Source: Myxococcaceae bacterium
Lineage (GTDB): Bacteria; Myxococcota_A; UBA9160
Direction of reading: 5' to 3'
DNA length: 61,188 nt
NCBI GenBank assembly: GCA_905339255.1
Contig: CAJPFO010000004.1
Coordinates: 1-61,188, forward strand
Below the pieces are notes generated by a model, which saw only the letters and a program-made list of their open reading frames with translations, was not told the origin of the DNA and searched no databases. The translations under genes and the position numbers were made by a program. Of the stretch, positions 25,296 to 33,176 are shown in pieces (the stretch's first letter is position 1; every line of letters begins with the position of its first letter).

Positions 25296-26449
25296 GAGGC
25301 GCACCCGGCCGCTTCGATCGCGTAGATCTCGGGGAGATGACGCGCGATGCAGCGCCACGTCGCTCCTTCGTCCGCGCTCGCCCAGACCTCGCCGCTCGTG
25401 GTGCCGAAGTAGAGCCCGACCGGATCGTGCGAGTCGGCGCTCATCGCCTGCCGCTTCACGGTGAGCCAGGCCTGCTCGGCCGGAAGGCCACGATCGAGAC
25501 GCATCCAGGTCCGACCCGCGTCCCTCGTGACGTACACCGCGGGGCGCCCTCCCGGGCTGGTTCGAGGCCAGACATCGGTTCCGTCCATCGGAAAGACCCA
25601 GACCGTACGCGGGTCTCGCGGATGGAGCGTCACGGGAAAACCGATGTCGCCGACCTCGGGCGGCATGTTCTCGCCGATGCGGATCCAGCGCCCCTCGCGG
25701 CGGTCCATCGAATAGATGCCGCAATGGTTCTGCTGGTAGAGGAGATCGGGCGCGAGCGGATGCAGCCGGACGCAATGCGGATCCTGTCCGTACTCCGGGA
25801 ACGGATCGGGGAGGAAGTCCACGCGACAACCGGCATTGAGTGGCTTCCAATCGCGCCCGCCGTCGGTCGTCTCGAAGACCCCTCCGCCCGTGCCGGACAT
25901 CGCGATGTAGAGGTGCTTCGCGTCGCGCGGGTCGAGCGTGATCGAATGGAGGACCGGGCCATCGGGAGTCCCCGTCGCCTCGACGCGCGTCCACTCCGCG
26001 TTTCGCGGGTGGTCGTTGAAACCGGCCACGGGGTCCCAATGACGGCCGCCGTCCTCGGAACGGAAGAGGCCCTCGGGCGAGGTGCCTGCCCACCAGACGT
26101 CGGGCTCCCGCGGATGGCCGGGCTCGAGCCAGAAGACGTGATCGACTGCCCGGACACGCTCGCCCGGCTCCGCCTTGCGGAACGCGGGCGGGCGGACGGC
26201 CTCGCTCCAGGTCTCGCCGCGGTCGATCGAGCGGAAGACCGTGGGCCCGAGGTGTCCGGTTCGCGCTGCGAGGAGCAGCGTGCGGCCATCGCGCGGATCG
26301 AGCATGAGATGATGGACGACGTGCCCGAGAAGGATCGGGCCCCGGATCCCGAAATGCTCTCGGGCCGGGTCGGATTCGAGCACGAAGGCGCCCTTTCGTG
26401 TCGCAACGAGCACGACCAGGGCACCGGAGGACGACGCGGCGGGACGCAT
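25292..26449 (-). CDS. Asp-box (BNR) beta-propeller protein, sialidase/WD40-like
   Basis: A 385-residue protein with at least five Asp-box motifs S/T-x-D-x-G-x-T-W: SIDRGETW, SEDGGRHW, TTDGGRDW, TRDAGRTW and SADEGATW. These cap blades of sialidase- or VPS10-like propellers. No signal peptide is seen, so it is probably cytoplasmic, and the sialidase Arg triad is not recognisable; glycosidase activity is not claimed. GGAGG precedes the ATG at 26449. The gene overlaps the MoaD/ThiS-like gene by four bases. Similar pairs exist in other genomes as far as I recall, with no known function. Confidence 0.8.
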   Translation of the reverse strand: MRPAASSSGALVVLVATRKGAFVLESDPAREHFGIRGPILLGHVVHHLMLDPRDGRTLLLAARTGHLGPTVFRSIDRGETWSEAVRPPAFRKAEPGERVRAVDHVFWLEPGHPREPDVWWAGTSPEGLFRSEDGGRHWDPVAGFNDHPRNAEWTRVEATGTPDGPVLHSITLDPRDAKHLYIAMSGTGGGVFETTDGGRDWKPLNAGCRVDFLPDPFPEYGQDPHCVRLHPLAPDLLYQQNHCGIYSMDRREGRWIRIGENMPPEVGDIGFPVTLHPRDPRTVWVFPMDGTDVWPRTSPGGRPAVYVTRDAGRTWMRLDRGLPAEQAWLTVKRQAMSADSHDPVGLYFGTTSGEVWASADEGATWRCIARHLPEIYAIEAAGCAS

Positions 26450-26509
26450 CCGGAACCTCCACCGTTCCGGGCGCGAGTTTCGAGCGCGCGCGTCCCGAAT
26501 TCAAGCGGG

Positions 26510-26552
26510 AAAAGGAGGCCCTTCCTCATGCGCAGGACGGAAGGGCCTCCTT
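26510..26552 (-). terminator. Rho-independent terminator after the PEP-CTERM gene
   Basis: Perfect 14-base stem (arms 26512-26525 and 26539-26552, AAGGAGGCCCTTCC and its complement) with a 13-base loop. On the minus strand the second arm runs into TTTT. It begins eight bases after the stop of the PEP-CTERM gene and isolates that gene from the Asp-box operon. Confidence 0.85.
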
Positions 26553-26559
26553 CCGGCGT

Positions 26560-27417
26560 TCAGCGCGATGCGCGACGCCGAAGCGCCGACAGGCCTGCGA
26601 GCCCGAGGCCGAGAAGCGACGCCGTCGCCGGCTCCGGGATCACCGTCACGTTCACGAAGTGACCGTCGAGCGACTGCGTGCGGCTCCCGACGCCCGGGTA
26701 GTTGTCGGCCGTGGTGTCGGCCAGGATGGCGCCCGAATCGGCGAAGCCCGGCGCTCCGAGCCGGACCGCCTTCTCGTCGCCTCCGGTCACACAAAGACCG
26801 CTGCACGTCGAGCGCGCCGTCGCGCTGAACGTGAAGGTGAGGGTGTACAGCTGCGCCGCGCCGGTCCCCGTCGCGAAGATCGTCGCGAAGTTCGAACCGG
26901 AGATCGCCTGGTTCACCCCGCCCGTGTGGGTGCCACCGACGAGGCTCGTGCCCGTCGCGAGCGAGAGGCTCCCCGTTTGCGACGAGCCGCCCGTCCTCGA
27001 GCCGCTCACGCCACTGATCGTGAGATCCGCCGCAGTGCCATTTCCTGCGGCGCCCAAGGCGTCGTCGAGGTAGGTGAGCACGCCGTTGATCGAAGTCGCG
27101 ACGTCGATCTGGTAATTCACGCCGAGCGAGTGCGTCACGCTGAAGGTGATCGTGTAGTCCGCGTTGAGCGTCGTCCCCTGCGTCGACTGGAAGGCCCCGA
27201 CGTCCGCGGCCGCGTTGGCCGAGTAGCGCGTCGAAAAGGCGGTCGCGCTCGACGAGAGGATCTCGACCGCCGATACCCGAGCGGTCTGCGCGGCGGTCTG
27301 ATCGGTCGAGTTGCCCGAGTTCTTCACGATCCAGAGCCCGCCGATCGTCGCGGCCGAGGCGTTCGCAGCAGTCAGCAGAACCAGGGCCGCAGCCCACAAC
27401 CCATGCCTGTGTCGCAT
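26560..27417 (-). CDS. PEP-CTERM sorting domain protein
   Basis: A 285-residue exported protein. The signal peptide is MRHRHGLWAAALVLLTAANASA. The body is Thr/Ser/Gly/Ala-rich with beta-strand character (TITFSVTHSLGVNYQIDVAT; LYTLTFTFSATARS) and one cysteine pair (205, 209). It ends in a textbook PEP-CTERM tag: VIPEPATASLLGLGLAGLSAL then RRR. Such proteins are processed by exosortase and are linked to extracellular polysaccharide. AGGA precedes the ATG at 27417. A sigma-54 promoter lies about 110-125 bases upstream and a strong terminator follows, so it is a monocistronic unit. Confidence 0.9.
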   Translation of the reverse strand: MRHRHGLWAAALVLLTAANASAATIGGLWIVKNSGNSTDQTAAQTARVSAVEILSSSATAFSTRYSANAAADVGAFQSTQGTTLNADYTITFSVTHSLGVNYQIDVATSINGVLTYLDDALGAAGNGTAADLTISGVSGSRTGGSSQTGSLSLATGTSLVGGTHTGGVNQAISGSNFATIFATGTGAAQLYTLTFTFSATARSTCSGLCVTGGDEKAVRLGAPGFADSGAILADTTADNYPGVGSRTQSLDGHFVNVTVIPEPATASLLGLGLAGLSALRRRASR

Positions 27418-27524
27418 CGGAGCATCCTTCCCAGGTAGAGGGCCTTCACGGGCCCGGGTTCGCGCAATCCCGGGTCGGATGCATGCGGATCCGAACGATC
27501 CTTCCCAGGATGTGACGACACCTC

Positions 27525-27540
27525 TGCAAACCGCGAGCCA
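27525..27540 (-). promoter_or_regulatory. Sigma-54 (RpoN) promoter of the PEP-CTERM gene
   Basis: On the minus strand TGGCTCG, four bases, then TTGCA: the -24 GG and -12 GC are exactly ten bases apart, with one mismatch to TGGCACG-N4-TTGCA. The predicted transcript starts near 27513, giving a leader of about 95 bases. In exosortase organisms PEP-CTERM genes are often RpoN-dependent through PrsK/PrsR; that regulator pair is not in this window. Confidence 0.65.
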
Positions 27541-27664
27541 TCCACGAACGCAGCAGAACGCGCGCATGCGTGCCCCTGGAGCCCATCCCCCCTCAAATGG
27601 GCTGGAACGCGGGTTCCCAAGATCGGAAAGGGTTTTCCCGTTCGGCGAGCGGAGAGGGCCAGGA

Positions 27665-28162
27665 TCAGCGGAGGCGACGCACGGCGGTCGCGTCGCGTAC
27701 GCGCGCCGCGAGCTCGGCGATCGCCACCCCGAGCCGCGGGTGCCTTCGCTCGCCGGCGATCTCGGCGAGCGGCTCGAGGACGAAACCGCGCTCGTGCAGG
27801 CGCGGATGCGGGACCAGGAGCCCCGGCTCGTCGATGCGCTGCACACCGTAGAGGAGGAGATCGAGGTCGAGCGTTCGTGCGGCATTGCGCTCGGCGCTTC
27901 GAACACGCCCGGCTTTGCGTTCGATCGCGAGAAGGCGGTCGAGGAGATCGCGAGCGGAGAGGGTCGTCCGCAGCCGCGCTGCGGCGTTCAGGTAGGGGCC
28001 CTGCGGCGCCGGCCCGACGGGGTCGGTCTCGTACCAAGAAGAGACGGCGACGAGCGAAGTCTCCGGTGTCGCCGCGAGCGCCGAGAGCGCCATGCGAAGC
28101 GTCGCCTCCCGGTCGCCCAGGTTCGAGCCGAGCGAGACGAAGGCGTCCACGACGTCGCTCAA
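27665..28162 (-). CDS. folK: 2-amino-4-hydroxy-6-hydroxymethyldihydropteridine diphosphokinase
   Basis: A 165-residue HPPK of folate synthesis: transfers pyrophosphate from ATP to the hydroxymethyl-pterin, in the cytoplasm. Motifs in order: VSLGSNLGDRE, SSWYETDPVGP, PYLNAA, the signature RNAARTLDLDLLLYG with its Mg-binding Asp pair, and VPHPRLHERGFVLEPLAEIA. TTG at 28162 overlaps the stop of the CDF gene (TTGA) and has GGGGAAGG seven bases before it; an in-frame GTG at 28150 is an alternative. It is separated from other folate genes. Confidence 0.92.
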   Translation of the reverse strand: MSDVVDAFVSLGSNLGDREATLRMALSALAATPETSLVAVSSWYETDPVGPAPQGPYLNAAARLRTTLSARDLLDRLLAIERKAGRVRSAERNAARTLDLDLLLYGVQRIDEPGLLVPHPRLHERGFVLEPLAEIAGERRHPRLGVAIAELAARVRDATAVRRLR

Positions 28163-29205
28163 GCGGCGCCTTCCCCTCGATGCCCTCGAAGCGGCTCGAG
28201 TTCGCCGGGTCCGACGCGGAGCGCTCGCTCGAGATCGATGGGATCGGCTCGGAGAAACGGCGCCTCGCGGAGCGGGCAGGCCTCGACCCGGCACGACGAG
28301 CAGTGCCGCGGCCGGCAAGGGTCGAAATGGACGATCACATCGGTGGGAAGCCCGGTCGCCTCCGAAAGCCTCTTTCCGACCGCCTCGTCGATCGCGTGGA
28401 GCCGCTCGACGTCGAGATAGCGCGGAACCGTCAGGTGGAAGTCGATGTGCTGGAGATGCCCCGAGCGCCAGGTGCGAAGCGTGTGCAGATCGATCCACTC
28501 CGGAGCTCTCGCCGCAGCGAGCGCTTCGACGATCGCGGCGAGCCGCTCGGGCTCGGCCTCGTCCATGAGACGACCGACCGCGACGCGAACCAATCCGAAG
28601 CCCGTCCAGAGGATGTTTCCGGCGACCGCGATGGCGACGAGCGGATCGAAGATCTCTTTGCCCGTCACGCGAACCGCGACGAGGCCCGCCACGACTCCGA
28701 CGCTCGTGATCACGTCCGCGAGGACGTGACGGCCGTCGGCCTCGAGCGCGAGCGAGTGGTGCCGGCGACCGACGCGGACGAGGTGGGCGCCGAGAAGGCC
28801 GTTCGCGAGGGACGTCGCGACGACGACCGCGAGACCGACGTCGATGTTGCGGATGCTCGGGCCGCGCACGATCGCACGCAGGGCCTCGATCACGATCAGC
28901 ACCGCGGCGATCGCGATGCAGGTCCCCTCGACGCCGGCCGAGAAGAACTCGACCTTTCCGTGCCCGTAGGGGTGGTCGCGGTCCGCCGGACGCGCGGCGA
29001 TCACGAGGCTCGCGAGGAGCAGCGCTGCGGCCACGACGTTGATGACCGATTCGAGCGCGTCGGAGAGGACGGCCGTCGAACCCGTGAGTCGCCACGCGAC
29101 GAGCTTTCCGCCGAAGATCGCCGTACCGACCGCGAGCGAGAGGATGCCGGCGCGAAGCCGTGCGGCCTTCGCCTGCGTCTCGTCGGGCTCGACCCGGATC
29201 GGCAT
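28159..29205 (-). CDS. Cation diffusion facilitator (CDF) metal transporter with Cys-rich tail
   Basis: A 348-residue inner-membrane antiporter exporting divalent metal (Zn, Fe, Mn, Co or Cd) against protons. Six helices carry the family motifs: TGSTAVLSDALESVINV in TM2, DHPYGHGKVEFF after it, and ADGRHVLADVITSVGV in TM5. The soluble C-terminal domain starts near residue 215. A further segment after about residue 300 contains DPCRPRHCSSCRVEAC, four cysteines and two His-rich spots that could bind metal. Start ATG 29205. It diverges from the aminotransferase gene 42 bases away and overlaps folK. Confidence 0.9.
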   Translation of the reverse strand: MPIRVEPDETQAKAARLRAGILSLAVGTAIFGGKLVAWRLTGSTAVLSDALESVINVVAAALLLASLVIAARPADRDHPYGHGKVEFFSAGVEGTCIAIAAVLIVIEALRAIVRGPSIRNIDVGLAVVVATSLANGLLGAHLVRVGRRHHSLALEADGRHVLADVITSVGVVAGLVAVRVTGKEIFDPLVAIAVAGNILWTGFGLVRVAVGRLMDEAEPERLAAIVEALAAARAPEWIDLHTLRTWRSGHLQHIDFHLTVPRYLDVERLHAIDEAVGKRLSEATGLPTDVIVHFDPCRPRHCSSCRVEACPLREAPFLRADPIDLERALRVGPGELEPLRGHRGEGAA

Positions 29206-29247
29206 CCGCTCAGGGTACCGCGGGGGCTCCGGGGCTACACTGCGCCC

Positions 29248-30525
29248 GTGTCGACGCTGCGAACGCATCCTCCCGAGCTCCGGACGAGCGTGCCGGGGCC
29301 GCAATCGCTCGCTCGCGCCTCGCGCCTCGCGCGCGTCGAGAGTCGGAACGTCACCTGTCTGGCTCCCGACGCGCCGATCTTCTGGGAGCACGCAACGGCT
29401 TCGAACGTCTTCGACGTCGACGGCAACCGCTACGTCGACCTCGGCGCGGGTTTCGGAGTGCTCGGCGTCGGTCACGCGCATCCGCGCGTCGTCGAGGCGG
29501 TCGCGCGACAAAGCGCCTCGCTCGTCCATGCGATGGGCGACGTGTACCCGGCGGCGATCAAGGTCGATCTCCTCGAGGCACTCGCAGAGCGCTTTCCGGG
29601 AGGCGGACCGGCGCGGGCGGTGCTCGGCTCTTCGGGGTCGGATGCCGTCGAGGCGGCGATCGAGACGGCCGTCCTCGCGACCGGCCGCCCGGGCGTGGTC
29701 GCCTTCGAAGGCGCGTACCATGGGCTTTCGATCGGGGCGCTCGACGCGACGTGGCGTCCGCTCTTCCGCCGTCCCTTTGCGGCGCGGCTCGCGGAGCGGA
29801 CGAGCTTCGCGGTCTGGCCCGACGCGGGCGACGTCGTTCGCGCCGCCAGCGAATGCCGCGGCCCGGTCGGCGCAGTCCTCGTCGAGCCGATCCAGGGCCG
29901 TGGCGGCGAGCGAATCCCTCCGGAGGGCTTCTTGCGAGCGCTTCGCGGCCTTTGCGATCGCGAGGGATGGCTGCTCATCGCGGACGAGGTCTACACGGGG
30001 TTCGGGCGGACGGGGCGCCTTTTCGCCTGTGAGCACGAGGCGGTGGTTCCCGACCTCCTCTGCGTCGGAAAGGCGCTCGGAGGAGGTTTCCCGATTTCTG
30101 CGTGCATCGGTCGCGCCGAGGTGATGGACGCTTGGCCGGTATCGGAAGGCGAGGCGCTGCGCACCCAGACCTTCCTCGGGCATCCCCCGGCGTGCGCCGC
30201 CGCGCTCGCCACGCTCGCGGTCCTCGACGAGGAGCGGCTCGTCGAGCGCGCACGCGAAAAGGGCGCCCTCGCGCTCGCGAGGCTCCGGAGCGGGCTCTCG
30301 GGCAGGAAGGGCATCGTCGAGGTGCGCGGCAAGGGCCTCTTGATCGGAATCGAGCTCGATTCCCCGAAGCGCACGAACGCGGCATGGCAACGCGCGCTCC
30401 GGCGAGGCGTGATCACGCTCCCTTCTGGAGACCTCGGCAACGTCCTCGCCATCACGCCCCCGCTCTCGATCGACACGGACATCCTCGCCCTCGCGCTCGA
30501 CATCGTGATGGACTCGATCGGATGA
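29248..30525 (+). CDS. Class III PLP-dependent aminotransferase
   Basis: A 425-residue enzyme. GSSGSDAVEAAIETA binds the PLP phosphate, EGAYHGLS is the HxG region, IADEVYTGFGRTG (244-256) contains Asp246 that holds the pyridine nitrogen, and Lys275 in CVGKALGGGFP forms the Schiff base. Class III enzymes act on omega-amino groups, acetylornithine, GABA or aldehydes. GTG 29248 gives MSTLRTHPPEL. The stop overlaps the following LuxE-like gene by ATGA, so its partners are probably an acid-activating enzyme and an acyl reductase; an aldehyde made by them is a sensible amino acceptor. The substrate is inferred from context only. Confidence 0.88.
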   Translation: MSTLRTHPPELRTSVPGPQSLARASRLARVESRNVTCLAPDAPIFWEHATASNVFDVDGNRYVDLGAGFGVLGVGHAHPRVVEAVARQSASLVHAMGDVYPAAIKVDLLEALAERFPGGGPARAVLGSSGSDAVEAAIETAVLATGRPGVVAFEGAYHGLSIGALDATWRPLFRRPFAARLAERTSFAVWPDAGDVVRAASECRGPVGAVLVEPIQGRGGERIPPEGFLRALRGLCDREGWLLIADEVYTGFGRTGRLFACEHEAVVPDLLCVGKALGGGFPISACIGRAEVMDAWPVSEGEALRTQTFLGHPPACAAALATLAVLDEERLVERAREKGALALARLRSGLSGRKGIVEVRGKGLLIGIELDSPKRTNAAWQRALRRGVITLPSGDLGNVLAITPPLSIDTDILALALDIVMDSIG

Positions 30526-31646
30526 GGCCGGGCTCCGACCCCGCGCGAGCGCGCCTCGACGCGAAGCTCCTCGAATGGATGCGAGAGCCGGCGTCTCCCG
30601 AATGCTGGCCGCAGGACGAAGCGCGCTTCGACGGCCTCGCGCTCGAGCTCTTCGCGTTCCAGTTCGAGAGGATCGCCGCGTACCGGAGCTTCTGTGAGGG
30701 ACGCGGCCGAACGCCTCGAACGGTGACGACCTGGCGCGAGATCCCGGCGGTTCCGACGGCGGTCCTGAAGGAGCTTTCTCTCAGGAGCTTCGATGCCGGC
30801 CGCATCGCACACGTGTTCCGGACCAGCGGCACGTCGGCCGCCGTGCGCGGAGCCCTCGAGCTCGACACGCTCGAGCTCTATGAAGCCTCGCTCGAGCCGA
30901 CCTTCCGCGTGCACGTGCTTGCGGATCTCGCCCCTGGCGAGCGGATCGAGATGCGGATCCTCGCGCCGTCGGCCGCTGCGGTGCCGGATTCATCGCTCTC
31001 CCACATGTTCGCGACGCTCCTGCCCCGCTTCGGGACCCGAGAAAGTGGCTTCGATCTCGCGCCCGACACGGTCGATCCCGAAGCCCTCGTCGCGTCGCTG
31101 CGCGGGGCGGCTGAGCGCGGCCGTCGCGTCGCAGTCTGCGGAACGGCTTTCGCGTTCGTCCATCTCGTCGACTCGCTCGCCGCACGAGGAGAGCGGATCG
31201 TTCTCGCCGAGGGCTCGCGCGTGATGGAGACGGGAGGCTTCAAAGGCCGCTCTCGCGAGGTCGGGCGTGGTGAGCTCCACGCGGCGATCGAGCATTGCCT
31301 CGGCGTCCCGGTTTCGAGAATCGTGAACCAGTACGGGATGACCGAGCTCGCGAGCCAGTTCTACGACACGCCGCTGCGCTTCCCCGAGGGCCCGCGTCGA
31401 AAGCTCGGCCCGCCCTGGGCTCGAGTCCGGGTCGTCGACCCCGTGACGGGCGACGACGCTCGCGAGGGCGAGCACGGAATGATCGTCGTCGTCGACCTGG
31501 CAAATGCGGGTGGCGTCTGCGCGCTTCTCCCCGCGGACGTCGGCCGACGTGTGGGCGACGGCTTCGAGGTGCTCGGTCGCGCCGAGGGAGCCGAAGCCCG
31601 CGGCTGCTCGATCGCCGCCGACGAGATCCTGGGCGGCGGAGCATGA
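30522..31646 (+). CDS. LuxE-like acyl-protein synthetase / acid-activating enzyme
   Basis: A 374-residue member of the ANL-related LuxE family. FRTSGTSA (about residue 103) is the phosphate-binding loop of this family, and NQYGMTELASQFYD (about 270) the second adenylate motif. In lux systems LuxE activates a fatty acid with ATP and passes the acyl group to LuxC. Here ATGA couples it to the aminotransferase upstream and to the LuxC-like gene downstream. There is no luxA, luxB or luxD homologue next to it, so light production is not implied. Confidence 0.82.
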   Translation: MRPGSDPARARLDAKLLEWMREPASPECWPQDEARFDGLALELFAFQFERIAAYRSFCEGRGRTPRTVTTWREIPAVPTAVLKELSLRSFDAGRIAHVFRTSGTSAAVRGALELDTLELYEASLEPTFRVHVLADLAPGERIEMRILAPSAAAVPDSSLSHMFATLLPRFGTRESGFDLAPDTVDPEALVASLRGAAERGRRVAVCGTAFAFVHLVDSLAARGERIVLAEGSRVMETGGFKGRSREVGRGELHAAIEHCLGVPVSRIVNQYGMTELASQFYDTPLRFPEGPRRKLGPPWARVRVVDPVTGDDAREGEHGMIVVVDLANAGGVCALLPADVGRRVGDGFEVLGRAEGAEARGCSIAADEILGGGA

Positions 31647-32923
31647 GCCCGGAGCGGGAAATCTGCGAAGCGCGCGCGCGCCTTCTCGCAGCCGGCGCGG
31701 CACTCCGAATGCGAAGCCTCGAGGATCGGCTGCGCGTCCTCGGCGCGCTCCTCGAAGCGCTCCGCGACCCCGGTGCGGCGATCCGGAGCGAATGGGAGAC
31801 GGCGCTCGCCGGGACGACCGGCTTCGACGCCGCGAACCTCCGCTCGGGGCTCGACCTCGCCCTCGCTTCGTGGGATTCGGCGGCGCTCGAGGCACTCGCC
31901 GCTCGCGAGATCGGACCAGCCGGCTTTGCAGGCGCTCCGAAGGCGCCAACGAGCCGCGTGTCGGGATTCGAGACGACCTCGGTGCTGCTCGGAGGTGCCC
32001 TCCCGACCCCGACGGTTTCCGCGCTCGTCTTCCCGCTCGTGCTCGGATCGCCGGTCCTCGCGCGACCCTCGCGGCACGACCCGCAGACCGCGCGGATCGT
32101 CGAACGCGCGCTCGATGCGATCGATCCCGCTTTCGCGAAGGCGATCGAAATCGTCGACTTCGACGTGCGCGACGAAGTGCTCCTGCGCGCTTTTCTCGAC
32201 GCTCCGTGCGTGGTGGCGACCGGAAGCGATGCGACGATCGCGTCGCTCGCCGCGAAGGTCGGCCCGCCGCGTCGCTTCGTCGCTCACGCCCACCGCATCT
32301 CGATCGGCGTCGTCGGGCCCGAAGCATTTCGTCGAGGATCGCTCGGCGAGATCGCGAGGGGCCTCGCGCTCGACGTCGCGCTCTGGGACCAGCTCGGCTG
32401 CCTTTCACCGCTCGCCGTCTTCGTCGTGGCGGGGACGAATGCAGTGGCGACCGCGGACGACTTCGCGCGAGCTCTCGACGAGGCGTTGCACGAGATCGAG
32501 CGGGAGCTTCCGCGTGGCTGCGTCCCGATCGAGGCCGAAGCGGCGATCGCCCGCGCGAGGAGCGACGCGGAGCTTCGCAAAGCAGCGGGCCTCGATGTCT
32601 CGTCGCACGCGGGCGCCACGCACACCGTCGTCCGCGAGGCCGATTCGCGACCCCGCGAAGCGCCGCTCCATCGCTTCGTCCGGGTGCATCCGGTTCGCGA
32701 CGAGGCCGCGCTTCGCGACGCCATCGCTCCACTCGGTCCTCACCTGGCCGGCGTCGCGATCGCCGGTTTCGGCGTCCTTCGAGAAGCCGTGGCCGGGATC
32801 GTCCTCGACGCGGGCGCCTCTCGCGTGTGCGCGCCCGGCCGGCTGCAGGCGCCGCCCCTCGCCTGGCATCACGATGGGCGCGCACCGCTTCTCTCGCTCG
32901 CACGGGTGGGAGACCTCGAATGA
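31643..32923 (+). CDS. LuxC-like acyl-CoA/acyl-protein reductase
   Basis: A 426-residue protein of the LuxC branch of the aldehyde dehydrogenase superfamily, reducing an acyl thioester to an aldehyde with NADPH. The nucleophile is Cys253 in WDQLGCLSP. The first 100 residues have little motif content; the nucleotide-binding half includes VFPLVLGSPVLARPSRHDP and CVVATGSDATI. ATG overlaps the LuxE-like stop. With the preceding two genes it could turn an acid into an aldehyde and then an amine; this is inference from gene order. It is the last gene of the unit: xseB converges 16 bases later. Confidence 0.83.
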   Translation: MSPEREICEARARLLAAGAALRMRSLEDRLRVLGALLEALRDPGAAIRSEWETALAGTTGFDAANLRSGLDLALASWDSAALEALAAREIGPAGFAGAPKAPTSRVSGFETTSVLLGGALPTPTVSALVFPLVLGSPVLARPSRHDPQTARIVERALDAIDPAFAKAIEIVDFDVRDEVLLRAFLDAPCVVATGSDATIASLAAKVGPPRRFVAHAHRISIGVVGPEAFRRGSLGEIARGLALDVALWDQLGCLSPLAVFVVAGTNAVATADDFARALDEALHEIERELPRGCVPIEAEAAIARARSDAELRKAAGLDVSSHAGATHTVVREADSRPREAPLHRFVRVHPVRDEAALRDAIAPLGPHLAGVAIAGFGVLREAVAGIVLDAGASRVCAPGRLQAPPLAWHHDGRAPLLSLARVGDLE

Positions 32924-32939
32924 GCCCGCGGCCGGCTCG

Positions 32940-33176
32940 CTACGCCTGCTTCGTTTCGCCCTCCGGCGGAGAGCTCGCGTCGAGATCGCGGAAGGCGTCC
33001 TGGACCTCGGTCTCGACCTCGGCCAGCTTCTGACCGAGCTCGCGGATCAGCCGCGCGCCCTCCTTCACGTCCTTCGCGAGCTCGTCGATCGGCGTTTCCG
33101 ACTCGTCGAGTCTCGCGAGGATCTCGTCGAGCCTCCGCATCTTCTCCTCGTAGCTCGACGCCTTGCGTTCAACCAT
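32940..33176 (-). CDS. xseB: Exodeoxyribonuclease VII small subunit
   Basis: A 78-residue helical-hairpin protein: SYEEKMRRLDEILARLD, DELAKDVKEGARLIRELGQKL match XseB. Several copies bind each XseA to form the ssDNA exonuclease. Its ATG overlaps the 3' end of xseA by eight bases, the standard arrangement. Confidence 0.92.
   Translation of the reverse strand: MVERKASSYEEKMRRLDEILARLDESETPIDELAKDVKEGARLIRELGQKLAEVETEVQDAFRDLDASSPPEGETKQA

Noticed and set aside
32920-33033. Short ATGA-coupled ORF after the LuxC-like gene
   Set aside because: It is antisense to xseB and has no recognisable sequence, despite the overlap-style start.
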